NCBI RefSeq assembly: GCF_900142325.1
Contig: NZ_FRAM01000002.1
Span: forward strand, 248,001-312,000
Origin: Epilithonimonas mollis
Lineage (GTDB): Bacteria; Bacteroidota; Bacteroidia; Flavobacteriales; Weeksellaceae
Length of the DNA stretch: 64,000 nt
Direction: 5' to 3'
The translations under genes were made by a program, and so were the position numbers. The notes under the pieces are model-generated. The model worked only from the letters and a program-made list of their open reading frames with translations. It did not search any database and had not been told where the DNA came from. Positions 17,960 to 26,653 of the stretch are shown piece by piece. Each line of letters starts with the position of its first letter. Positions within the stretch are counted from its first letter, which is position 1.

Positions 17960-18682
17960 TTATCTTACAGAAATAGTCAAAGGAAAACTAAAGTTTGTAT
18001 TAATTAGCATCCCGTGCGTTTTTGCAGGTTTCCAGGTTTTGTTTTTCTGGGTTCTTTTTATAGCATCCATAACCATTTCGTCGAATCTTTGAGAACCAGA
18101 GCTTTTCTCTATTCTGAGCTTTTCTAATCTGCCTTCTGTGTTGACAATGAAGCTCGTTACAATAGTTAATTTTCCGCTACCTTTAAAATTAAAATTATCT
18201 AAGCTGATTTGATTTGCAATTTTTTTCCGGAACTCATCGATGTCAAAGTCGGAACTTTCATAGTCTTTGTTAAAAAAGTTGTAGCCTTCTTTATAGTTGT
18301 CAAACAGGTCGTCCGGATAGATGTTTATTACAGCTACCGCCGGAGTCTCTATTCCGTCAATTTTTGCAGGCATCCAATTGTCCATATATTTTAAAACCTC
18401 CTTAGTGAGTTCAAAAGAGCATTTGTTTTCCTGAGCGGATTTGTTCTCTAATAATTCCACCGAATCAAAAGATTTTATAAGAACAGGTGCATGGTAAAAT
18501 TCTTTTTTATTATCACACGGCTTTAATTTTTTATCAATAAGAATCTTGTGAAAATCTTTATAAAAACCCTCCATTCCACCTAGATATTTATGCTGGTCTC
18601 TAGGAAATCCGATGTGTTTTTCTTGGGCAGAAATGCGTAAAAAAACTGAAAACAGCAGTAAAATAAAAAACTTCGTTTTCAT
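17960..18682 (-). CDS. Secreted protein with TonB-C-terminus-like domain
   Basis: 240 residues from the ATG at 18682 (MKTKFFILLLFSVFLRISAQ, a clean signal peptide). The upstream in-frame Met at 18700 would overlap the preceding gene. The C-terminal 90 residues (FRKKIANQISLDN, LTIVTSFIVNTEGRLEKLRIEKSSGSQRFDEMVMDAIKRTQKNKTWKPAK) follow the pattern of the TonB energy-transducer C-terminal domain. There is no proline-rich spacer and no N-terminal anchor, so it is not a classical TonB. It is preceded by a shorter relative. Confidence 0.72.
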   Translation of the reverse strand: MKTKFFILLLFSVFLRISAQEKHIGFPRDQHKYLGGMEGFYKDFHKILIDKKLKPCDNKKEFYHAPVLIKSFDSVELLENKSAQENKCSFELTKEVLKYMDNWMPAKIDGIETPAVAVINIYPDDLFDNYKEGYNFFNKDYESSDFDIDEFRKKIANQISLDNFNFKGSGKLTIVTSFIVNTEGRLEKLRIEKSSGSQRFDEMVMDAIKRTQKNKTWKPAKTHGMLINTNFSFPLTISVR

Positions 18683-18686
18683 GGTT

Positions 18687-19100
18687 TTAATACTCTTCAT
18701 CTGAATGATCGGATGTGAAATTGATTTCGAAAATAATATCGGAACTCACGGGAACACCATCTTTAATGGCTGGTTTCCATTTTTTCTTAATGCGCTTCAT
18801 TGCGAAATTCATATCCTGTTTGAATTCTGTATCGTTTCTGACTTTCGGATAGATCTTCAGTTCGCTCATTTTTCCTCTTTCATCAATAGTTAAAATAAAG
18901 GAGAATTTTCCGTTTACAGCATAGGCGGTAATATCTACATACGCATGAACCATTTTCATGAATTCTTCACGGAAAGCCTTTTCGCCGCCCGGAAACTCTG
19001 CCCGCCGGTTTGGCTGAATGATTTCCGGGGCGTCTTTTGTCTGCGTATAAAATTGAGGACAGAAAAATAATAAGGTGATGATAAAAAGATATTTCGCCAT
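18687..19100 (-). CDS. Short secreted TonB-C-terminus-like protein
   Basis: 137 residues from the ATG at 19100 (MAKYLFIITLLFFCPQFYTQ signal peptide). A longer frame to 19181 is unlikely because it runs through a TAnnTTTG-like -7 element at 19124-19131. The mature part has the TonB-C pattern: FPGGEKAFREEFMKMV, then FILTIDERGKMSELKIYPK and FAMKRIKKKWKPAIKDGVPV. It forms a pair with the next gene, only four bases from that gene's chosen start. Function unknown; a periplasmic binding role is inference. Confidence 0.68.
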   Translation of the reverse strand: MAKYLFIITLLFFCPQFYTQTKDAPEIIQPNRRAEFPGGEKAFREEFMKMVHAYVDITAYAVNGKFSFILTIDERGKMSELKIYPKVRNDTEFKQDMNFAMKRIKKKWKPAIKDGVPVSSDIIFEINFTSDHSDEEY

Positions 19101-19200
19101 TTTATTTGAGTTGGTTATTATTACAAATATACGACAAATGACGTATTCCCCATTAAGCTTATACATTTTAAATTTGTACAAACAATAAACCTAAAATGTA

Positions 19201-19677
19201 ATGAAAACAAAACTATTATTCAGACTGTTCCTCGTAATGTTATTATCCGCAGGGACTTTAGCTTTTTCACAGAAGGTTGTGAAAATGGATGAAATCACAG
19301 TCGATGGACTGAAAAAAATGATGGATGATGCCGGAATCACGGTCGTGTCTACAGGGACAGATTATGTGAAAATTAAAAACACATTCACCTGGTTGATTTA
19401 TAACGACAAGAGTAAAGGTTATCTTACGTTCACCGTGACTTATAAAAGTAAGGAAGGGACATCCTATTCCAAAGCGTCCGAACTTACAAATAAACTGAAC
19501 AGGGAAGTGGCCATGTCAAGATTCGATTATGATGATTCTAGCAAAACATTTGCTGTGACATATTATTTTATGTGTGAAGGAGGTTTTGTTTTCTCAAATC
19601 TGGTAAAAGCGATCAATCTCTTCCGTGATACCATTACACTTGCTTTACAGAAGGATACAGAAATGTTGATCTTATAA
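19201..19677 (+). CDS. Secreted YbjN-like protein
   Basis: 158 residues: a signal peptide ending LAFSQ at 23, then a compact domain whose strands and helices (GLKKMMDDAGITV, LTFTVTYKSKEGTSYSKASELTNKLNREVAMSRFDYDD, AVTYYFMCEGGFVFSNLVKAINLF) fit the YbjN/type III secretion chaperone-like fold. Most YbjN proteins are cytosolic, so the secretion signal is notable. A TAAATTTG -7 element lies at 19169-19176. Family assignment is moderate and function unknown. Confidence 0.6.
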   Translation: MKTKLLFRLFLVMLLSAGTLAFSQKVVKMDEITVDGLKKMMDDAGITVVSTGTDYVKIKNTFTWLIYNDKSKGYLTFTVTYKSKEGTSYSKASELTNKLNREVAMSRFDYDDSSKTFAVTYYFMCEGGFVFSNLVKAINLFRDTITLALQKDTEMLIL

Positions 19678-19761
19678 CGGACAACCATTAACTCATAGAT
19701 TTAAAATTAAATTACAGAACGGGATAGATTGGTTTTTATCCTGTTTTTTTTGATTTTATTC

Positions 19762-20511
19762 CTAAGAATCCTTACCTGTATAAAAGTTATAATCTTTGAT
19801 AATAATATTAATAAACTGCCTCTCTGTCAATTCCTGTGGATCGGGTTCGAGTTTCAATATGGACTTGATTTTATTGGATAGACGTGTGATGATCTGGCGG
19901 TCATCAGACTTCAATGCTTTCTGGAAATTCTCTTTGATGATCCTTACATCATTGTCAGTCAGTGAAATAACTTGTGGGAAAGTCGGGACATAATCTTCTT
20001 TTAATTGTTCCAAAATTGTGTGCGAAATATTCACATTGCTTTTCAGAGAGATCACGGCCGTGCCCGTTGCAATATCGCCCAGTCTCTGGTGATTTTTGGA
20101 TGCGATTATACTGACCAGGGCAACAATTCCAAATACCGAGATGTCTACTAATCTGAAAATCCAACGCATAAGATAATCGCCGAAACTTGCCTGGTAGCCA
20201 TCTATTTTCACCACTTTTATTTTCATCAGCTTTTTCCCGAATGTCTGTCCTTCCATCAGGCTTTCCAAAACCAATGTGTAGATATGAGCAGGGAATGTAA
20301 TAATTAATAAAAAAGCACCGGCAGACCAGTTGTCCATTCCATTCATAAACTCAGAATAATCCATGATACTGCCAAGAAACCAAAACAGGATGAAAAGATA
20401 AATACCTTTTATAAGCCAATCGATAAAGAAAGCAATGATTCTCTCTCCAACACCTGCTAGCGTAAAATTAACATTTACATTTTGCGAAGTATTAATGGCA
20501 ATTTGATTCAT
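19762..20511 (-). CDS. RDD family membrane protein
   Basis: 249 residues. The N-terminal two thirds is an RDD domain with three membrane helices (about 22-48, 65-88 and 118-135) and the pattern GVGERIIAFFIDWLI, EGQTFGKKLMKIKV and RWIFRLVDISVFG. A cytosolic tail follows. RDD proteins are small transporters or accessory membrane proteins; some export Na+. Its gene is divergent from spoIIM with only 20 bases between start codons, and RDD genes recur beside SpoIIM/MoxR/DUF58 genes in many phyla, so it is treated as part of that module. Confidence 0.85.
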   Translation of the reverse strand: MNQIAINTSQNVNVNFTLAGVGERIIAFFIDWLIKGIYLFILFWFLGSIMDYSEFMNGMDNWSAGAFLLIITFPAHIYTLVLESLMEGQTFGKKLMKIKVVKIDGYQASFGDYLMRWIFRLVDISVFGIVALVSIIASKNHQRLGDIATGTAVISLKSNVNISHTILEQLKEDYVPTFPQVISLTDNDVRIIKENFQKALKSDDRQIITRLSNKIKSILKLEPDPQELTERQFINIIIKDYNFYTGKDS

Positions 20512-20531
20512 ATTTTTACTATTTTAGCGTT

Positions 20532-21521
20532 ATGAGAGAAGTGGCTTTTATAAAGCAAAATAAAGCAAAATGGTTGGAAATAGAGCAGGTGATCAGCGGA
20601 AAAATGAAAAAAAATCCGGATGATCTTTCATCGCTTTACATCAATCTTATCAATGATCTCTCATTTTCCCAGACTTATTATCCTAAAAGTAAAACGACGG
20701 TATATCTTAATTTTCTTTCGTCACAGGTTTTTCAGAAAATCTATAAAACCAAAAGAATCGAGGAAAACAGAATCAGGCACTTTTTTCTTACGGAAGTTCC
20801 GCTCACCGTATATGAATACCGGCGCTATCTTTATTATGCCTTTGTTTTTTTCATTCTTTTTGTAGGTATTGGCGTTATCTCGTCTGTCTATGATAAAGAT
20901 TTTGCAACGTTGATTTTGGGCGAAGGTTATGTAAACCAAACTTTGGAAAATATTAAAAAAGGCGATCCGACAGCTATCTACGGAAGCGGCGCCAGCTGGA
21001 GCACATCGCTTATGATCATTGTGAACAATCTGGTTGTAGGTGCAAAACTTTATATTTATGGGATTTCTGGCGGAATCGGGACTTTGTATGCGTTGATGAA
21101 GAACAGCATTATGCTGGGTGCATTTCAGTTTTTATTCGAAACACAGAATGTCTTGCTGGAAAGTGCAAAAGGAATCTGGCTTCACGGCGCATTCGAGATT
21201 TTTGGAATGGTTGTAGAAGCAATGGCAGGATTGATTCTTGGTGCTTCTATTTTGTTTCCAAAAACTTTGTCACGGTTAGAATCTTTCAAAATCGGGTTTC
21301 GGAAGAGTTTTAAAATTTATCTCAGCACTGTTCCGTTTACCATTTTTGCAGGTATCATAGAAGGCTTTGTTACCAGATATGCCCAGACAATGCCGTTGAT
21401 ACTGAATATCATTATCATATTCGGGACTTTGTCATTTATCGCTTTTTATTATTTTATTTATCCTCATATTGTCATAAAAAAACTAGACCAAAATGCAATT
21501 GCTTCAGGAAAGAAAATGTGA
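20532..21521 (+). CDS. SpoIIM family membrane protein (stage II sporulation protein M-like)
   Basis: 329 residues. A soluble N-terminal part (1-95) opens with MREVAFIKQNKAKWLEIEQ, typical of non-sporulating SpoIIM relatives. Membrane helices follow, including YAFVFFILFVGIGVIS, a long stretch with NNLVVGAKLYIYGISGGIGTLYALMKNSIMLGAF, and WLHGAFEIFGMVVEAMAGLILG. This organism group does not sporulate; in sporulators SpoIIM acts in peptidoglycan remodelling. First gene of a five-gene rightward run to the DUF58 gene. Confidence 0.88.
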   Translation: MREVAFIKQNKAKWLEIEQVISGKMKKNPDDLSSLYINLINDLSFSQTYYPKSKTTVYLNFLSSQVFQKIYKTKRIEENRIRHFFLTEVPLTVYEYRRYLYYAFVFFILFVGIGVISSVYDKDFATLILGEGYVNQTLENIKKGDPTAIYGSGASWSTSLMIIVNNLVVGAKLYIYGISGGIGTLYALMKNSIMLGAFQFLFETQNVLLESAKGIWLHGAFEIFGMVVEAMAGLILGASILFPKTLSRLESFKIGFRKSFKIYLSTVPFTIFAGIIEGFVTRYAQTMPLILNIIIIFGTLSFIAFYYFIYPHIVIKKLDQNAIASGKKM

Positions 21522-21541
21522 TCTGTATTAATTAAAAATAA

Positions 21542-22309
21542 ATGAGATTCAGAGTTTTTCTTTTGCTAATTTTTTCTTTGTCCGGAACACTCACTTCTTC
21601 ACAATACGAAGAAGTGGAAAACCTTGTGGTTGCGGATTCTGCAGAGTCTGACATCTTTATCGAGGCAGACTCTTTGGTCAAAAGCAATTATTCTACAGAT
21701 AACATACTTTATCCAAAAAAATTCGATCCAAATTTCAAAAGCAAATATAAAGACGACGGATTCAATTATGAAGTTCAGAAACCCAAAGAATCAGTCTGGG
21801 AGCTGATCAAACGGAAAATTGCAGAATTGCTGTTCAAAAACATCGATCCGAAAAAAGCGGGTAATTACACTGCCAATCTTTTACGCTTCTTCGGGATTTT
21901 GATTATTGGTTTTCTGTTATTCATTCTGATAAGATATTTGATGTCAAAAGACGGTAATTTTTTATTCGGGAAAAAGAATAAAAAAATTAACATCATTGGT
22001 AATGATATCAAGGAAAATATACACGAGATCAATTTTCCGGAAAGCATCAGGAAATTTGAAAATGAAAATAATTACCGTTCGGCCATCCGTTATCATTTCC
22101 TTTTTTCATTAAAAAAACTGGCAGACAAAAACCTGATCAGCTGGAATCCCGAAAAAACCAACCGGGACTATCTAAAGGAACTGAAAAATAAAAATCTGCA
22201 GGAAGATTTCCGGCGAATTATTTTTATCTACGATTATATATGGTACGGCGAATTGGAAACAAAAGAAAATGATTATCAGCACTTTAAAGCCTATTTTGGA
22301 AAATTCTGA
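21542..22309 (+). CDS. DUF4129 domain membrane protein
   Basis: 255 residues: signal or anchor segment at 1-19, an extracytoplasmic stretch to about 113, one membrane helix (115-134, FFGILIIGFLLFILIRYLM) and a cytosolic DUF4129 domain with the typical RKFENENNYRSAIRYHFLFSLKKLADKNLI and the closing IFIYDYIWYGE. DUF4129 genes are regular companions of MoxR, DUF58 and DUF4350 genes. Twenty bases separate it from spoIIM. Confidence 0.85.
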   Translation: MRFRVFLLLIFSLSGTLTSSQYEEVENLVVADSAESDIFIEADSLVKSNYSTDNILYPKKFDPNFKSKYKDDGFNYEVQKPKESVWELIKRKIAELLFKNIDPKKAGNYTANLLRFFGILIIGFLLFILIRYLMSKDGNFLFGKKNKKINIIGNDIKENIHEINFPESIRKFENENNYRSAIRYHFLFSLKKLADKNLISWNPEKTNRDYLKELKNKNLQEDFRRIIFIYDYIWYGELETKENDYQHFKAYFGKF

Positions 22310-22332
22310 CAATCTTGTCAATTTAGAAATCA

Positions 22333-23502
22333 ATGAATAAATCATTCAAAATATACATTCTCATCTTCATCCTGATCCTAATCACTGTCGGGCTGTTTCA
22401 ACTGGGCAAAAAACCTGTTCTGGACTGGCGCAAAAACTATGATGTTGATAAGAAGACACCATTTGGATTGTATATCTTTAATCAGGAATCCCGTGATTTA
22501 TTCAACAAAAAATTAGAGAAAGTCCGGGTTTCGCCCTATAATTATTATGAGGAAAATTACGAAAAAAAACCTCATAATATTCTGGTTATCCAGAAAGAAC
22601 TTGACGATGTTTCCTGGGAATACATTATGTATGAGGTCTCTAACGGGTCTGATGTGATGTGGTTTACTGATAAAACTACGGCGCCGTTGCGGGATACTTT
22701 GGGATTCAGGTTTAAAACGGTCAGTTTCGAGAGTAATTATTATCTGCAGCTGACGGATAAAAAATTGTCTAACCACCGATTGTTCATTGATAAACTTCCT
22801 GACAACAAAGGGTTTTCTTACATCAGAAATGATATCGAAGTTCTTGGAAAAACCCTGCATAAAGAAAATAATAACCGCAGTTCCATCAATGCTAATTTTA
22901 TCAAGGTTAATTTCGGGAAAGGCCATTTTTATATTCATTCTGAACCGTTGATTTTGACGAACTACTATCTACTAAATTCAAAAAATAAATATATAGAAAG
23001 CGTTTTTTCTTACCTGCCGGACAGGGAAACGATTTGGTTTATGGAGAATGATGCGCCTTTGTCGATGTCGCCAATGCGGTTTATACTGAGCAGTCAGCCA
23101 TTGAAATATGCATGTTATCTCCTGCTTCTCGGGTTGATAATTTTTGTTTTTTTTAATGCCAAGAGGAAACAAAGAATAGTTCCGGTAACAGAACCTCTGA
23201 AGAACACTTCGGTTGAGTTTATCAGAAGTATCGGAAATCTATATCTTCAGGAAGGCGATTTCCACGAGATGATGGCGAAAAAAGCACAATTTTTTTTGAG
23301 TAAAGTAAGGATGGATCTGCTGATTGACACTCAAAATCTGGATGAGCAATTTATCCATAAATTACATTTAAAAACCGGAAAAAATATAGAACTGATAAAG
23401 CAAGCTGTAGAACTGGTGCAGAAAGGACAAAATCCGTATGCGAGTGTGATGAAGGAGGATTTGATAAGGATGAATCAGCTTATTGACCAAATATTAAAAT
23501 AA
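22333..23502 (+). CDS. DUF4350 domain membrane protein
   Basis: 389 residues with an N-terminal membrane anchor (6-22), a large extracytoplasmic DUF4350 domain (WRKNYDVDKKTPFGLYIFNQESRDLF at its start, a GATase-like fold in related proteins) and a second helix near 258-276 (YACYLLLLGLIIFVFF), leaving a cytosolic tail of about 110 residues. No enzymatic motif is evident. It is 23 bases after DUF4129 and 5 bases before MoxR, so the three are co-transcribed. Confidence 0.85.
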   Translation: MNKSFKIYILIFILILITVGLFQLGKKPVLDWRKNYDVDKKTPFGLYIFNQESRDLFNKKLEKVRVSPYNYYEENYEKKPHNILVIQKELDDVSWEYIMYEVSNGSDVMWFTDKTTAPLRDTLGFRFKTVSFESNYYLQLTDKKLSNHRLFIDKLPDNKGFSYIRNDIEVLGKTLHKENNNRSSINANFIKVNFGKGHFYIHSEPLILTNYYLLNSKNKYIESVFSYLPDRETIWFMENDAPLSMSPMRFILSSQPLKYACYLLLLGLIIFVFFNAKRKQRIVPVTEPLKNTSVEFIRSIGNLYLQEGDFHEMMAKKAQFFLSKVRMDLLIDTQNLDEQFIHKLHLKTGKNIELIKQAVELVQKGQNPYASVMKEDLIRMNQLIDQILK

Positions 23503-23507
23503 CAATT

Positions 23508-24503
23508 ATGGAAGAACAATACCAAGACAAAGCGCCCGAATTCCAGTCCAGGCTGGATATGACGGGCTTACGGACTAATCTGGAACGTGTAAAAGCCGAA
23601 ATCGCAAAAGTGATTGTAGGCCAGGAAAATATGATTGAACATTTGCTCGCAGCATTGTTGTCAAACGGACATGTTCTGATAGAAGGCGTTCCCGGTGTTG
23701 CGAAAACTGTCACTGCAAAATTATTGGCAAAAACCATTTCAGTAGATTTCAGCAGGATCCAGTTTACGCCGGATCTGATGCCTTCTGATATTTTGGGAAC
23801 TTCGGTTTTCAATGTGAAAGAAGCGGATTTTAAATATAAAAAAGGTCCGATTTTCTCGAATTTTATTTTAATTGATGAGATTAACCGTTCGCCAGCCAAA
23901 ACGCAATCGGCCTTATTCGAGGTGATGGAAGAAAAACAAATCACGATGGATGGGGTGCGATATGCGATGGAAGAACCGTTCTTAGTAGTTGCCACTCAAA
24001 ACCCAATCGAGCACGAGGGAACTTACAGATTGCCGGAGGCACAACTCGACCGTTTTCTATTCAAGATCGAGGTTGGTTACCCGAATCTGGAGCAGGAAAT
24101 TGAGATCATTAAAAACCAACATAATAATAAGCTGGAAGACAAAACCGATTCAGTTCAAACGGTGATTTCTGGTCAGCAATTGAAACAATATCAGCAATTG
24201 GTTAAGGATATCATTGTGGAACAAAACCTTTTGGAATACATTGCGAAAATCATTGTCAATACGAGGGAAAATCAGTTTTTATATTTAGGAGCTTCGCCAA
24301 GAGCAAGTTTGGCTTTGCTGACGGCGAGTAAAGCTTTTGCGGCGATTCGGGGTCGTGATTTTGTGACGCCGGAAGATATCAAAGAAGCTTCATACGCAGT
24401 TCTGCGACACAGAATTATCGTTTCGCCGGAACGTGAAATGGAAGGTCTGACAGCGGACGAAATCATTAGACAAATCTTGGAAAGTATTGAAGTTCCAAGA
24501 TAG
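23508..24503 (+). CDS. MoxR family AAA+ ATPase
   Basis: 331 residues. Walker A is GVPGVAKT (60-67), the MoxR form; Walker B FILIDEINR is at 119-127, followed by SPAKTQSALFEVMEE, the ATQNPIEHEGTYRLPEAQLDRF sensor-1 region, and SPRASLALL of sensor 2. MoxR proteins are chaperone ATPases thought to work with VWA/DUF58 proteins in metal insertion or envelope stress. The neighbouring DUF58, DUF4129, DUF4350 and SpoIIM genes are the expected partners. Confidence 0.95.
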   Translation: MEEQYQDKAPEFQSRLDMTGLRTNLERVKAEIAKVIVGQENMIEHLLAALLSNGHVLIEGVPGVAKTVTAKLLAKTISVDFSRIQFTPDLMPSDILGTSVFNVKEADFKYKKGPIFSNFILIDEINRSPAKTQSALFEVMEEKQITMDGVRYAMEEPFLVVATQNPIEHEGTYRLPEAQLDRFLFKIEVGYPNLEQEIEIIKNQHNNKLEDKTDSVQTVISGQQLKQYQQLVKDIIVEQNLLEYIAKIIVNTRENQFLYLGASPRASLALLTASKAFAAIRGRDFVTPEDIKEASYAVLRHRIIVSPEREMEGLTADEIIRQILESIEVPR

Positions 24504-24516
24504 AAATTTACAAATC

Positions 24517-24587
24517 CTTCGACTCCGCTCATGATGACATCTCTAATAACATATTTTAAAACACTGTCAGGCTGAGCGGAGTCGAAG
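24517..24587. repeat. Inverted-repeat element, copy 1
   Basis: CTTCGACTCCGCTCA (24517-24531) and its exact complement TGAGCGGAGTCGAAG (24573-24587) flank a 41-base centre that includes TGACA and TGTCA, extending the stem. A second copy occurs at 26096-26171 and a single degenerate arm at 34954-34970. No transposase is nearby. Confidence 0.85.
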
Positions 24588-24698
24588 TCTTTTCATAATC
24601 AAAACTTTGTTAAGTTTTACGCCTTTGTGAACCTAAAAAATTAAATATTTAAAAAAATCTTTGTGTACTTTGTGTTCAATTAAACGAATTAATTTCAA

Positions 24699-26030
24699 GT
24701 GAAAACATTAAAACAAACATATCTTAATAACAAATTCTTCTTCGCATTATTCGGCGTTGGAATTTGTTATGTTTTGGCATTTTTCTTTCCTTTTATGATG
24801 TGGATGGCCAACTCGTTATTGATTTTTGTTTTATTGTTAACTATTGTTGATGCTTTGATTTTATTTCAAAATAAGGAAGGCATCAACGCACAAAGAATCT
24901 TGCCGGAGAAGTTGTCAAATGGCGACGAAAACTCAGTTAAAGTTGATATTAGAAATAATTACAATTTCAATATCAATACAAACATTATAGACGAAATTCC
25001 TTTTCAATTCCAAAAGAGAGATTTCCTGATTAAGAAGAATATCGAAAGCGGAAACAATACCTTTTTCGAATATATCCTCGAACCAAAAGAACGTGGCGAA
25101 TACAGTTTTGGAAACCTTAATATTTATGTTAATTCACCAATTGGTTTGGTTTCAAGAAGATTTACGTTTCAGAAAGACGCAAAGTTGCCGAGTTACCCAT
25201 CATTCATCCATCTCAGAAAATATGAATTGATGGCGCTTCAAAATGAGTTTTTGCTAGGCGGAATCAAGAAAATCAGAAAGCTCGGTCACACGATGGAGTT
25301 TGAGCAGATCCGGGATTACGTTCAGGGCGATGACATCCGAAGCATCAACTGGAAAGCAACTTCAAAATCCAGTAAATTGATGGTCAATCAGTTTCAGGAT
25401 GAGAAATCGCAACGTATTATGATGTTGATTGACAAAGGCAGAACAATGAAAATGCCTTTCAACGGGTTGAGTTTGCTGGATTATTCCATCAATGCGGCGA
25501 TGGCTCTGTCACACATCATTCTGAAAAAAGGCGACCGTGCCGGAATGATGACTTTCGCCAAAAAAACGGAAAATAAAGTGGCGGCAGATAACAAATCCGG
25601 ACAATTAAGAAAGATTTCCGAAGCGTTGTACAACGTTCAAACCGATTTCTTTGAAAGTGATTTTGGAAGATTGTATCAGGACACAAAATACCATTTGAAT
25701 CAACGAAGTCTGGTTTTGCTTTTCACCAATTTTGAAACCTTGGACGCGCTCAATCGCCAAATGAAATATCTGCGAGGCATCGCCAAAAATCATCTTTTAG
25801 TAGTCGTATTTTTCAAGAATTCTGAAGTTCACAAACTGCTGAATACCAATCCCGAAAATATGCAGGAAATCTATGACGAAATCATTGCAGAGAAATTTGA
25901 ATTCGAGAAAAAACTGATTATTCAGGAACTTAGAAAATACGGAATTTACAGCATTTATACACTTCCCGAGAATCTCAATATCGATGTTATCAATAAATAT
26001 CTGGAGATAAAAGCACGAGGAATTTTGTAA
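24699..26030 (+). CDS. DUF58 (VWA-like) membrane protein, GTG start
   Basis: 443 residues beginning at a GTG; no ATG lies at a sensible position. Two membrane helices (about 13-32 and 34-53) are followed by an immunoglobulin-like part and the DUF58 domain with its hallmark VQGDDIRSINWKATSKSSKLMVNQ, then LIDKGRTM in place of a full metal-binding DxSxS. The C-terminal half has the von Willebrand A-like fold. DUF58 proteins are the standard partners of MoxR ATPases. It is separated from moxR by 195 bases holding an inverted repeat, and another copy follows it. Confidence 0.9.
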   Translation: MKTLKQTYLNNKFFFALFGVGICYVLAFFFPFMMWMANSLLIFVLLLTIVDALILFQNKEGINAQRILPEKLSNGDENSVKVDIRNNYNFNINTNIIDEIPFQFQKRDFLIKKNIESGNNTFFEYILEPKERGEYSFGNLNIYVNSPIGLVSRRFTFQKDAKLPSYPSFIHLRKYELMALQNEFLLGGIKKIRKLGHTMEFEQIRDYVQGDDIRSINWKATSKSSKLMVNQFQDEKSQRIMMLIDKGRTMKMPFNGLSLLDYSINAAMALSHIILKKGDRAGMMTFAKKTENKVAADNKSGQLRKISEALYNVQTDFFESDFGRLYQDTKYHLNQRSLVLLFTNFETLDALNRQMKYLRGIAKNHLLVVVFFKNSEVHKLLNTNPENMQEIYDEIIAEKFEFEKKLIIQELRKYGIYSIYTLPENLNIDVINKYLEIKARGIL

Positions 26031-26095
26031 ATTTGAACTCACTTTAATTTTAGCATTATAAAAAAGTAGAGCGTAACGTAATAATTACCCAAACA

Positions 26096-26171
26096 CTTCG
26101 ACTCCGCTCAGTGTGACATCGCTGACATTAATCTGTCAAAGTCAGAAGTGTCAGTCTGAGCGGAGTCGAAG
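26096..26171. repeat. Inverted-repeat element, copy 2
   Basis: CTTCGACTCCGCTCA (26096-26110) pairs with TGAGCGGAGTCGAAG (26157-26171). Inner TGACA/TGTCA extend the stem as in copy 1, while the centre differs, so the arms are the conserved part. Confidence 0.85.
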
Positions 26172-26206
26172 ACTTAGATAAATCATCTTTAATTAAGAAT
26201 AAAAAA

Positions 26207-26626
26207 ATGAAAATCACACTCAATAGAATCAACGACGATTTTTTGTTCGAATGTTCCAATGAACAAGGCAATTCAATCTTACTCGACAATACGACTTTGC
26301 CGGGCGCAAAAGGTGTTTCGCCAATGCAATCTTTGCTAATGGCTGTTGCCGGCTGTAGCGGAATTGATGTCGTTTCAATCCTAAAAAAACAACGCCAGAC
26401 GATCACCGATTTCAAAGCGGAAGTTGAAGGCGAAAGAGTTCAGGTTGATGAGGCAAAGCCGTTCAAATCTATCAAAGTGAAATTTTTCCTTGAAGGTGAA
26501 ATCGACCCGAAAAAAGCTAAGAAAGCAGGAGAATTGTCTTTCGAAAAATATTGTTCTGTTTCCAAAACTCTGGAACCGAATGTGGAAATTACATACGAGG
26601 TTTTCGTCAATGGTGAAAAAGTATAA
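26207..26626 (+). CDS. OsmC family peroxiredoxin-like protein
   Basis: A 139-residue OsmC/Ohr-fold protein. The two redox cysteines are Cys50 in MAVAGCSGIDVVSILKK and Cys116 in EKYCSVSKTL. SPMQSLLMAVAGC and the spacing to the second Cys match the OsmC/YhfA subgroup, thiol peroxidases acting on hydroperoxides in the cytosol. It stands alone behind the second inverted repeat. Confidence 0.88.
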   Translation: MKITLNRINDDFLFECSNEQGNSILLDNTTLPGAKGVSPMQSLLMAVAGCSGIDVVSILKKQRQTITDFKAEVEGERVQVDEAKPFKSIKVKFFLEGEIDPKKAKKAGELSFEKYCSVSKTLEPNVEITYEVFVNGEKV

Positions 26627-26653
26627 TTCTAATTCGAGAAAATAGATAGTGAT

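Noticed and set aside
20512-20531. Shared bidirectional promoter between RDD and spoIIM
   Set aside because: Only 20 bases separate the start codons, and I found no well-spaced consensus pair; any promoters would lie inside the coding regions.
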